From Alphaproteobacteria bacterium (GTDB lineage Bacteria; Pseudomonadota; Alphaproteobacteria; CAAGCB01; CAG-977): a stretch of 9,795 nt of DNA. The stretch covers positions 1 to 9,795 of the forward strand of contig JAJXEL010000075.1 in NCBI GenBank assembly GCA_021639925.1, written 5' to 3'. The position numbers were made by a program, and so were the translations under genes. The notes beneath the pieces are model-generated. The model ran no database searches. It saw only the letters and a list, made by a program, of their open reading frames with translations, and had not been told where the DNA came from. How positions within the stretch are numbered: position 1 is the stretch's first letter; the number at the start of each line of letters is the position of its first letter. Positions 1-5,651 of this stretch are shown here, one piece after another.

Positions 1-18
1 AAAGTATTTTTTCCGGGC

Positions 19-57
19 AAAAAAAATCCCCCGTTCCGTGAAGGAAACGGAGGATTT
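19..57 (-). terminator. Intrinsic terminator of the 74-418 gene
   Basis: Read on the minus strand, a GC-rich stem (arms 24-37 and 43-57, with one unpaired base at 47 and one mismatch at 30/51, loop 38-42) is followed by a run of eight U residues (plus-strand A at 19-26). It begins 17 bases past the stop codon at 74-76. This is a standard Rho-independent terminator for the small membrane protein gene. Confidence 0.85.
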
Positions 58-73
58 CCGGAAACTTTACAGG

Positions 74-418
74 TTATTTTTCCGCTTTTTTCCGTGCGCC
101 GAAAATAACGGCTTTGATTTGCAATTCCGCAGGGTCGACAATAATAATGCGTTCGCCGTCAAAATCCGAAACAACGCGTATGCAGAGCATGTCTGCGCAG
201 GCATGGCTGTCTTGAACGCGTTCTTTGTCCTTCAGGTCCAAAAATATTTCCCGCGGTGTGTCGGCAGTATTTTGAACCGGCGCGGTTCTGTTTTTATTGC
301 TTAACAGTTTCGGCGTTGTTTTGTAATTGACCAGGCCGTAAATAATGCCGCCCAAAGTCAGAAAGATCAAAAATGTAATAATACCGATCAACACTTTTAA
401 AAACGCAATTTTATTCAT
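74..418 (-). CDS. Small membrane-anchored protein, DUF6476-like
   Basis: This encodes a 114-residue protein with one hydrophobic segment near the N-terminus (about residues 8-30, preceded by Lys) and a soluble remainder, so it is probably a single-pass inner-membrane protein. The start at 416-418 is supported by GAGGAA at 423-428, five to six bases upstream. The C-terminal part (about 78-108) contains VVSDFDGERIIIVDP, which reads like a short beta-hairpin. This plan (N-terminal helix, compact C-terminal beta region, divergent from rluD) resembles the small DUF6476 proteins that I recall next to rluD in alphaproteobacteria. The family assignment comes from memory of architecture and neighbourhood, not from a search. 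No catalytic motif is visible and the function is unknown. It is monocistronic, with its own terminator at 19-57. Confidence 0.75.
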   Translation of the reverse strand: MNKIAFLKVLIGIITFLIFLTLGGIIYGLVNYKTTPKLLSNKNRTAPVQNTADTPREIFLDLKDKERVQDSHACADMLCIRVVSDFDGERIIIVDPAELQIKAVIFGARKKAEK

Positions 419-448
419 CTTATTCCTCAGGAAAGTTTATTTTTTTCC

Positions 449-477
449 TTTATACAGAAAAAAAGCTGCTGCAAAAA
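449..477 (-). promoter_or_regulatory. Possible promoter of the 74-418 gene
   Basis: On the minus strand a TATAAA hexamer (plus 449-454) lies about 31 bases upstream of the start codon, with the SD between them. The hexamer 17 bases further upstream, TTTTTG at 472-477, is a poor -35 match, so only the -10 is persuasive. The interval 419-540 separates two divergent genes and must hold promoters for both. I could not place a convincing one for rluD. Confidence 0.35.
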
Positions 478-540
478 GAAAAGTTTTTGATAAGGTTGAA
501 ACCGCCGTCCGTTTTGTCATTTTATCTTATGGTTTGTTTT

Positions 541-1512
541 ATGGATAACAGAAAAGACAACGAAAATATTTTAATAACGCCGCCGGTCGGTCCGCAGGAT
601 ATTAAAATGCGGGTGGATAAATGGCTGGCCGCCTGTACAAATCTGTCGCGCAGCCGCGTTTCCGCCCTGATTGGTCAGGGGGCCGTTTTTTTGAATGACG
701 TTTGTTTGCGGGATCAGGATAAAAAAACGGCGGCGGGCGAAGTTTACCGGATTGAAATTCCCGCGCCCGTTGACGCTGTGCCGCGCGCCGAGGAAATTCC
801 GCTGGATATCATATACGAAGATTCTGATCTTTTGGTGATTAATAAGCCGGCGGGAATGGTTGTTCACCCGGCGGCGGGCAATTATGACGGGACTTTGGTT
901 AACGCGCTGCTGTCGCATTGCCGGGACAGTTTGTCCGGAATCGGCGGCGTAATTCGTCCGGGAATCGTTCACCGGCTAGACAAAGAAACCAGCGGGCTGA
1001 TGGTTATTGCCAAAAATGACGAGGCTCATAAAGGATTATCCGCCCAGTTTGCCGTTCACAGTTTGCAACGGTGTTATCTGGCTTTGGTCTGGGGCAGGCT
1101 GTCGCCGGCGCAGGGCGCGGTTGAAAATCAAATCGGACGCAGTCCCGTTAACCGCAAAAAAATGGCCGTTGTCAAAACCGGCGGCAAACGGGCGGAAACA
1201 CATTACCGGACCGTCGGCCTTTATGCCGTCGGGGCGGTCAGTCTGGTGGAATGTTCATTAAAAACAGGGCGGACACATCAGGTGCGTGTTCATATGACAG
1301 CCCTGGGGCACCCGTTGATCGGCGACAAAACGTACGGTAAAATTCCCGGCGCGGCCCGGCATAATCCCGCTTTGGCGGCGGCGGTTCACTTTCCCCGCCA
1401 GGCGCTTCACTCCTATAAAATGAGCTTTGAACACCCGGTAACGCATCAGACTATGCGATTCGAAATTCCTTTGCCGGCCGATATGCGGGCGGTTGTTGAA
1501 TCATTAAAGTAA
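541..1512 (+). CDS. rluD: Large-subunit rRNA pseudouridine synthase D
   Basis: RluD-type enzymes isomerise uridines 1911, 1915 and 1917 in helix 69 of 23S rRNA. From the ATG at 541 the protein has 323 residues, close to the 326 of E. coli RluD. An N-terminal S4 RNA-binding domain (about residues 22-80, MRVDKWLAACTNLSRSRV) precedes the catalytic domain. The family signature HRLDKETSG lies at about 144-152, with the nucleophilic Asp147 encoded at 979-981. The motifs VINKPAGMVVHP, LKTGRTHQVRVHM and GHPLIGDKTYG are also present. The start is uncertain: in-frame TTG 487 and ATG 529 exist and none has a good SD, but 541 gives the usual N-terminal length. A strong bidirectional terminator follows. 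RluA or RluC is less likely, given the S4 domain and overall fit. Confidence 0.93.
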   Translation: MDNRKDNENILITPPVGPQDIKMRVDKWLAACTNLSRSRVSALIGQGAVFLNDVCLRDQDKKTAAGEVYRIEIPAPVDAVPRAEEIPLDIIYEDSDLLVINKPAGMVVHPAAGNYDGTLVNALLSHCRDSLSGIGGVIRPGIVHRLDKETSGLMVIAKNDEAHKGLSAQFAVHSLQRCYLALVWGRLSPAQGAVENQIGRSPVNRKKMAVVKTGGKRAETHYRTVGLYAVGAVSLVECSLKTGRTHQVRVHMTALGHPLIGDKTYGKIPGAARHNPALAAAVHFPRQALHSYKMSFEHPVTHQTMRFEIPLPADMRAVVESLK

Positions 1513-1514
1513 AA

Positions 1515-1557
1515 CAAACACGAAAAGCCCGCAAAAGCAGGCTTTTTCTTTTGTTTG
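1515..1557. terminator. Bidirectional terminator between rluD and rpmJ
   Basis: The stem pairs 1523-1532 with 1537-1546 (loop AAAA 1533-1536, one C/A mismatch at 1530/1539). It has A-runs on the left and T-runs on the right, so it can terminate in both directions. An outer pairing of CAAAC (1515-1519) with GTTTG (1553-1557) extends it. It starts three bases after the rluD stop and lies 16 bases past the rpmJ stop, serving both convergent genes. Confidence 0.88.
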
Positions 1558-1572
1558 CGAAAAATCCGCCGG

Positions 1573-1698
1573 TTAGCCCTGACGAGCCTTCATGCGCGGG
1601 TTTTTCTTATTAATAATATAAACGCGCCCTTTTCTGCGTACGATTTTGCAATCTTTATCGCGCAGCTTAGCGGACTTCAGGGAATTACGAACTTTCAT
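1573..1698 (-). CDS. rpmJ: 50S ribosomal protein L36, zinc-free type
   Basis: This is a 41-residue protein on the minus strand beginning MKVRNSLKSAK and ending RMKARQG, clearly bL36 of the large ribosomal subunit. It is of the longer C-minus type resembling E. coli YkgO. It has one cysteine (residue 17) and lacks the C..C..C..H zinc ligands of the classic 38-residue form. As an alphaproteobacterial-type L36 it stands alone rather than in the spc operon. The start at 1696-1698 has a strong SD (GAGGAT, plus 1705-1710) about seven bases upstream. It has a well-formed promoter (1742-1770) and a terminator shared with rluD. The protein is very basic, as expected for an rRNA-binding protein. Confidence 0.96.
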   Translation of the reverse strand: MKVRNSLKSAKLRDKDCKIVRRKGRVYIINKKNPRMKARQG

Positions 1699-1738
1699 AA
1701 CACAATCCTCAAACTTAACTTTCTTCTAATGAAGATAG

Positions 1739-1767
1739 GTGACAATACAAAGATTGTCGGGTATTGT
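1739..1767 (+). promoter_or_regulatory. Promoter of the lipoprotein gene, superimposed on the rpmJ promoter
   Basis: On the plus strand GTGACA (1739-1744, five of six consensus bases) is followed by a 17-base spacer and TATTGT (1762-1767). The predicted start is near 1774, again leaving about 37 bases before the ATG at 1811. The two promoters form a perfect 9-base inverted repeat, TGACAATAC (1740-1748) and GTATTGTCA (1761-1769), so each -35 overlaps the other's -10. The repeat could instead, or in addition, be an operator. Confidence 0.6.
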
Positions 1768-1770
1768 CAA
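1742..1770 (-). promoter_or_regulatory. Promoter of rpmJ
   Basis: On the minus strand a perfect -35 TTGACA (plus 1765-1770) is followed by a 17-base spacer and a -10 of TATTGT (plus 1742-1747, four of six consensus bases). The expected start of transcription is near 1735, giving a leader of about 37 bases that contains the SD. The element coincides with the promoter proposed for the divergent lipoprotein gene. Confidence 0.75.
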
Positions 1771-1810
1771 TCACTAAAGGGGCGATTTACCCTCGAAAAG
1801 GAGTTTTTTT

Positions 1811-2587
1811 ATGCGACAGGCTTTTTATTTGTTCATTTTACCGGTTTTGGCGTCATGCGCTTTTATTCCCGAAAGCTGGCTCGGGGTTTCCGAAGCGTTT
1901 GAAAACATGCAGTCTTCGGCGCGTTCTTATACGATTCTGCCGCCGCCGGCACCATCGGTTTTCGTCGGGTCGCAAACCGTATATCAGAATAACTATGTAT
2001 TAAACGAAACCAATTCGGCAAAAGTCGGCGAAACCGTTTTAAGGGTGCAGGCCTTTAAAAAAGACAAATTCGTTTCCAACGAATTGATTCTGGAACGGCC
2101 CGTGACGATTAAAATCAACGGCAGCGAAATGACTCTGCCGGCGAAAAAATATCAGATTTTCGGGATCTTTGAACAAGCAGACAAAACTTTTTTCGTTTTG
2201 CCGAAATATAATCACTATTATTTTCTTGTCGATATGAACGGCGAAATACAACGTCAATTTCTGTATGAAATAAAAGACAGCGACAAAGTGACTCTTTTCC
2301 CCGACAAAGCCGCCATATATCCTGAATCGGCCCGCATGAAACGGGTTTTGTCTTTTGAACAGTCAAAAGTGCCTTTTTTGGATTTTGAAGTCGTTTATGA
2401 CGGTATAAAAAATAATCGGATTATCCTGTTTTACAAAGACGCCGTTCCCGGCACAAACGGCGGCAGCGGCAGTTTTGACACTTTGGGATATCCGGCCGAT
2501 TCGACAATGATTTCCGTCGCGGGCCGCCTGCTGCGCATTATCCGTGCGGATCAAGAACAAATTACCTATATCGTTGTCAAAGAATGA
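1811..2587 (+). CDS. Predicted outer-membrane lipoprotein of unknown function
   Basis: This 258-residue protein has a lipoprotein signal: a short hydrophobic stretch (residues 4-14) ending in the lipobox LASC with the lipidated Cys at 16. By the E. coli rule, Ala at +2 argues for Lol-dependent transfer to the outer membrane. The start is fixed by AAGGAG at 1798-1803, seven bases upstream. Mature residues 17-45 are followed by a proline-rich linker (ILPPPAPS, 42-49). The rest alternates hydrophobic and polar residues and looks beta-rich. I see no cysteine beyond the lipobox, no catalytic motif, and no family that I recognise. It is monocistronic between its own promoter and the terminator at 2601-2639. 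The N-terminus, as mature lipid-anchored surface, could tether the beta domain to periplasm or envelope partners. That role is inference only. Confidence 0.85.
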   Translation: MRQAFYLFILPVLASCAFIPESWLGVSEAFENMQSSARSYTILPPPAPSVFVGSQTVYQNNYVLNETNSAKVGETVLRVQAFKKDKFVSNELILERPVTIKINGSEMTLPAKKYQIFGIFEQADKTFFVLPKYNHYYFLVDMNGEIQRQFLYEIKDSDKVTLFPDKAAIYPESARMKRVLSFEQSKVPFLDFEVVYDGIKNNRIILFYKDAVPGTNGGSGSFDTLGYPADSTMISVAGRLLRIIRADQEQITYIVVKE

Positions 2588-2600
2588 TTTTAAAAATGCA

Positions 2601-2639
2601 AACTGAAACGAGGCGGGGATTTTCCCGCCTTTTTCAGTT
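2601..2639. terminator. Bidirectional terminator between the lipoprotein gene and tspO
   Basis: AGGCGGG (2611-2617) pairs perfectly with CCCGCCT (2624-2630) around a six-base loop, followed by T at 2630-2634. An outer pairing AACTGAA (2601-2607) with TTCAGTT (2633-2639) lengthens it. The right outer arm includes the last codons and stop (2634-2636) of tspO, so for the minus-strand gene the hairpin starts inside the reading frame. Confidence 0.87.
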
Positions 2640-3074
2640 CAAGGCAACAATACCGATATTCAGGTATAAAGCGAAAAGGCTCCATATCCCATAGGGAAGC
2701 AATAAAAAGAATGCCGTTTTTGATCCGTTGTAAAAAATCCGAATCGTCCGCGCTAAAAAATACAACAGCAGGCATAACACTGCCAAAGAAGCTTTGGGGG
2801 ATTTTAAACCGAAAAAAACCGGCGCCCACAATAAATTCAATCCCGCTTGGACGACAAAAGCAAAAATCCCGGCTGATTTTTTCTGTGTTTCTTTTGTTTT
2901 TAAAAAGATTAAAAAAGAAATCCCGATCATCGCATATAAAACCGGCCACACAATCATAAATACCTGATCCGGCGGCGTTAAAGGCGGTTTTATTAAGGAA
3001 GCGTACCAATCCATATTCTGCATGATATCAATATGAAGATGTTTTCGCCGCATGTACATATCGCTTTTCGGCAA
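2634..3074 (-). CDS. tspO: TspO/MBR-family membrane protein lacking the first helix
   Basis: TspO (peripheral benzodiazepine receptor) proteins bind porphyrins and other tetrapyrroles or sterols in a membrane. Family hallmarks are clear: WYASLIKPPLTPPDQVF (residues 23-39), WPVLY (43-47), QAGLNLLWAPVFFGL (76-90) and PYGIWSLFALYLN (127-139). Four membrane helices can be placed at about 37-58, 67-90, 94-114 and 120-146. Canonical TspO has five; the helix before the W..SL.KP loop is absent and replaced by a short basic hydrophilic stretch. No lost exon or frameshift explains it, because the rpsA terminator sits just upstream. The start is uncertain: TTG at 3074 has GGAGG (3084-3088) nine bases upstream, whereas ATGs at 3059, 3053 and 3023 have no good SD. 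It follows rpsA, where I would have expected ihfB. Confidence 0.82.
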   Translation of the reverse strand: MPKSDMYMRRKHLHIDIMQNMDWYASLIKPPLTPPDQVFMIVWPVLYAMIGISFLIFLKTKETQKKSAGIFAFVVQAGLNLLWAPVFFGLKSPKASLAVLCLLLYFLARTIRIFYNGSKTAFFLLLPYGIWSLFALYLNIGIVALN

Positions 3075-3076
3075 AT

Positions 3077-3105
3077 AAAAAAACCTCCTGCCGCAAGCAG
3101 GAGGT
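3077..3105 (-). terminator. Intrinsic terminator of rpsA
   Basis: On the minus strand a perfect 8-base stem (plus 3084-3091 with 3097-3104, loop 3092-3096) is followed by seven U residues (plus A at 3077-3083). It lies about 26 bases past the rpsA stop codon. Its distal arm contains GGAGG, which is also the only good SD for the downstream tspO TTG start. Confidence 0.9.
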
Positions 3106-3130
3106 CTTTTCTTGCAAAACCAAAAGAAAA

Positions 3131-4834
3131 TTATTTCTTTTCGGCTTCTTTTTTCGCAATCGCGGCGCCCAGAATATCGCCCAGAGAAGCGCCGGAATCG
3201 GTTGAACCGAATTCGGACAAAGCTTCTTTTTCTTCGGCGATTTCGCGCGCTTTGATCGACAAAGAAATTTTGCGCGTCTTCGCATCAATCTGCGTGACTT
3301 TCGCATCGACTTTGTCGCCGACGGCAAAACGTTCGGGACGCTGTTCGGAACGGTCGCGGGACAGATCGGCTTTGCGGATAAAGCCTTTGGATCCGTTGAC
3401 TTCGACTTCAATCCCGTTATCGGCGATCGCGGAAACGATTCCCGTTACGACGTCGCCTTTCTTGATGTCGGAAACGGCATCGGCAAACGGATCGTTCGTC
3501 AGCTGCTTAACGCCCAGAGAAATACGTTCTTTTTCAACGTCAACGTCCAAAACTTTGGCTTTGATGACGTCGCCTTTCTTGTATTCCTTAACGGCTTCTT
3601 CGCCGCTCTTGTCCCAGGACAGGTCGGATAAGTGAACCATGCCGTCAATATCGCCGTTCAGGCCGACAAACAGGCCGAATTCGGTAATGTTGCGGATTTC
3701 GCCTTCAATGACCGTACCGACCGGGTGCGTTTCGGCAAAAGCTTCCCACGGATTGGGCAGACACTGTTTCAGCCCCAAAGAAATGCGGCGTTTCGCCTGA
3801 TCAACGTCCAAAACCATAACTTCAACTTCTTGAGAAGTGGAAATAATCTTGCCCGGGTGGGTGTTTTTCTTTGTCCAGCTCATTTCGGAAACGTGGACCA
3901 GACCTTCAACGCCCTGTTCCAGTTCAATGAACGCGCCGTAATCGGTAATGTTCGTTACGCGGCCGGTCAGCTTCGCGCCGACGGGGTATTTCTGTTCAAC
4001 GCCGGACCACGGATCGGCTTCCAGCTGTTTCATGCCCAGGCTGATACGCTGCGTTTCAGGGTTGAAACGGATAATCTGAACCTTGACGGGCTGGCCGATT
4101 GTCAATGCTTCGGACGGGTGGTTGATGCGTTTCCAGGCAATGTCGGTGACATGCAGCAAACCGTCAACGCCGCCCAGGTCAATGAACGCACCGTAATCGG
4201 TAATGTTTTTGACAACGCCGTCCAGAATCTGGCCTTCGGACAAATTCTTGATCAGTTCGGAACGCTGTTCGACGCGCGTTTCTTCCAAAACGGCGCGGCG
4301 GGAAACGACGATGTTTCCGCGGGCGCGGTCCATTTTCAAAATCTGGAACGGCTGCGGCGTTCCCATTAACGGGCCGACGTCGCGTACCGGGCGAATATCA
4401 ACCTGAGATCCCGGCAAAAACGCGATCGCGCCGGACAGGTCAACCGTAAAGCCGCCTTTGACACGGCCGAAAATAACGCCTGTAACGCGTTCGCCGTTCG
4501 CCTGCGCTTTTTCCAGTTCGTTCCAAGCTTCTTCGCGGCGGGCTTTTTCACGGGACAAAACGACCATGCCGTCTTTGTCTTCGTAACGGTCAATAAAAAC
4601 ATCGACCTGATCGCCGACTTTCATTTCTGCATTAAAGCCGAATTCACGGCGGGCAATGCGGCCTTCTGATTTCAGGCCGACGTCGATCGTAACGAAATCA
4701 TCGTTCAAAGCTACGATCGTGCCTTTGACGACAGAGCCTTCCAGCCCTTTGTCTTCGCCGAACATTTCGTTGAACAGTTCGGCAAAATTTTCTTTCATCG
4801 CCGGAATTTCTTCGGCTGTTGTTTTAGTTACCAT
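3131..4834 (-). CDS. rpsA: 30S ribosomal protein S1
   Basis: S1 binds mRNA leaders and brings them to the 30S subunit, aiding initiation on structured or weak-SD messages. The 567-residue length is typical. Six S1 (OB-fold) domains are visible at about 33-96, 113-178, 200-268, 285-355, 372-442 and 457-527. The first two are divergent and serve ribosome docking. The next three carry repeats of the GxVxNITxxGxFxxL pattern and H(V/L)(S/T)(D/E) motifs. The C-terminal tail STDSGASLGDILGAA (544-558) is characteristic of alphaproteobacterial S1. Start ATG 4832-4834 has GAAGGAAG upstream. It lies 157 bases past cmk, in the conserved order aroA-cmk-rpsA, but a terminator separates it from cmk. It is probably transcribed from its own promoter in 4835-4909, which I could not define. 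Confidence 0.98.
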   Translation of the reverse strand: MVTKTTAEEIPAMKENFAELFNEMFGEDKGLEGSVVKGTIVALNDDFVTIDVGLKSEGRIARREFGFNAEMKVGDQVDVFIDRYEDKDGMVVLSREKARREEAWNELEKAQANGERVTGVIFGRVKGGFTVDLSGAIAFLPGSQVDIRPVRDVGPLMGTPQPFQILKMDRARGNIVVSRRAVLEETRVEQRSELIKNLSEGQILDGVVKNITDYGAFIDLGGVDGLLHVTDIAWKRINHPSEALTIGQPVKVQIIRFNPETQRISLGMKQLEADPWSGVEQKYPVGAKLTGRVTNITDYGAFIELEQGVEGLVHVSEMSWTKKNTHPGKIISTSQEVEVMVLDVDQAKRRISLGLKQCLPNPWEAFAETHPVGTVIEGEIRNITEFGLFVGLNGDIDGMVHLSDLSWDKSGEEAVKEYKKGDVIKAKVLDVDVEKERISLGVKQLTNDPFADAVSDIKKGDVVTGIVSAIADNGIEVEVNGSKGFIRKADLSRDRSEQRPERFAVGDKVDAKVTQIDAKTRKISLSIKAREIAEEKEALSEFGSTDSGASLGDILGAAIAKKEAEKK

Positions 4835-4872
4835 ATAAATTTACTTCCTTCACATAATCAGTATTCATGCCG

Positions 4873-4888
4873 TCCGGTTGTGTCCGGA
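4873..4888 (-). other. Small hairpin in the rpsA leader
   Basis: TCCGG (4873-4877) pairs with CCGGA (4884-4888) around a six-base loop, about 39 bases upstream of the rpsA start. Ribosomal S1 is known to autoregulate through its leader in E. coli, so a structured leader is plausible, but five base pairs is weak evidence of function. Confidence 0.3.
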
Positions 4889-4898
4889 GGTCTGCACA

Positions 4899-4932
4899 TA
4901 AAAAACAACGGAACCGCCGTGCCTTCGGTTCC
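4899..4932 (-). terminator. Intrinsic terminator after cmk
   Basis: On the minus strand a perfect 7-base stem, GGAACCG/CGGTTCC (plus 4910-4916 and 4926-4932, nine-base loop), is followed by a U-rich tract (plus 4899-4909, nearly all A). It lies about 60 bases beyond the cmk stop codon and should end the aroA-cmk transcript before rpsA. Confidence 0.82.
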
Positions 4933-4991
4933 GCTGACTGTATATCTGAAAATCCTTACTTTTGCAACGGATTATTTCAGTTTTTTCCATT

Positions 4992-5651
4992 TTATGCGTG
5001 ATTGATCGCGATATAATCCAGCGCCGCCTGAAAAGCCTGTACGGCGTTTAAATCGGACGTGTCCAGAATACAGGCGTCTTCGGCCGGTTTTAAAGGGGCC
5101 GCCGCGCGGTTGGAATCGCGTTCGTCGCGTTCTTTGATGTCGGCCAGAATTTTATCGTAATCCGCGGGTTTGCCGGCTTCCTGCAATTCTTTAAAGCGGC
5201 GGTCGGCGCGGACTTCGGCCGAAGCGGTGACAAAAAACTTCACATCGGCCGCCGGGCAGACGACGGTGCCGATGTCGCGGCCGTCCAGAACGGCGCCCTT
5301 GGCCGGCGTGCCGTCGTCAAAAAACGGGTTTTCGGCAAAATCGCGCTGCAAAGCCAGCAAAGCTTCGCGAACTGCGGGAATGGCGGCAACTTTGGACGCG
5401 GCGTTTCCGGTCGCTTCGTCGCGCAAAGCCGGGTTGGACAATATCTTATTGATGTTCTTCGGATCAAAAGCGCGCGCCTGTTTTGTCGCGGCGGCTTCGT
5501 CGGAAGGATCGGCCCCCGCCTGCAGGACAGCGTACCCGACGGCGCGGTACAAACGGCCGGTGTCCAGAAAAGCGTAATGAAAATGTTTTGCCAGATTCTG
5601 CGCCAAAGTGCCTTTTCCCGCGGCCGCGGGGCCGTCAATCGCAATAATCAT
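4992..5651 (-). CDS. cmk: Cytidylate kinase
   Basis: Cmk phosphorylates CMP and dCMP to the diphosphates with ATP in the cytoplasm. The protein has 219 residues, close to the 227 of E. coli Cmk. Visible motifs are the P-loop GPAAAGKGT (7-15), the CMP-site LDTGRLYRAVG (29-39), VLDGRDIGTVV (121-131) and the lid motif RDERDSNRAAAPL (175-187), whose arginines contact phosphates. The ATG at 5649-5651 has AGGAG (plus 5661-5665) nine bases upstream. The first 17 bases overlap the end of aroA in another frame, so translation of the two genes is likely coupled. This is the conserved aroA-cmk pair of alphaproteobacteria. Nothing is broken or unusual. Confidence 0.97.
   Translation of the reverse strand: MIIAIDGPAAAGKGTLAQNLAKHFHYAFLDTGRLYRAVGYAVLQAGADPSDEAAATKQARAFDPKNINKILSNPALRDEATGNAASKVAAIPAVREALLALQRDFAENPFFDDGTPAKGAVLDGRDIGTVVCPAADVKFFVTASAEVRADRRFKELQEAGKPADYDKILADIKERDERDSNRAAAPLKPAEDACILDTSDLNAVQAFQAALDYIAINHA

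Noticed and set aside
571..972. Minus-strand open frame inside rluD
   Set aside because: It is antisense to the S4 and catalytic regions of RluD and is rich in Arg and Asn, as expected of a shadow frame. No start signal or recognisable domain.
1555..1902. Plus-strand 115-codon frame across the rpmJ region
   Set aside because: It is antisense to rpmJ and then out of frame with the lipoprotein gene, whose SD and lipobox are convincing.
3632..4369. Long open frame of 245 codons on the plus strand opposite rpsA
   Set aside because: It is antisense to the well-supported S1 domains of rpsA, its composition (many Asn, Phe, Arg, Gln) is typical of a complement frame, and it has no SD or family motif.
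3131..4834. Repeated sequence blocks within rpsA, considered as tandem repeats or recombination
   Set aside because: They are the normal repeated S1 domains of this ribosomal protein, diverged to the usual extent.
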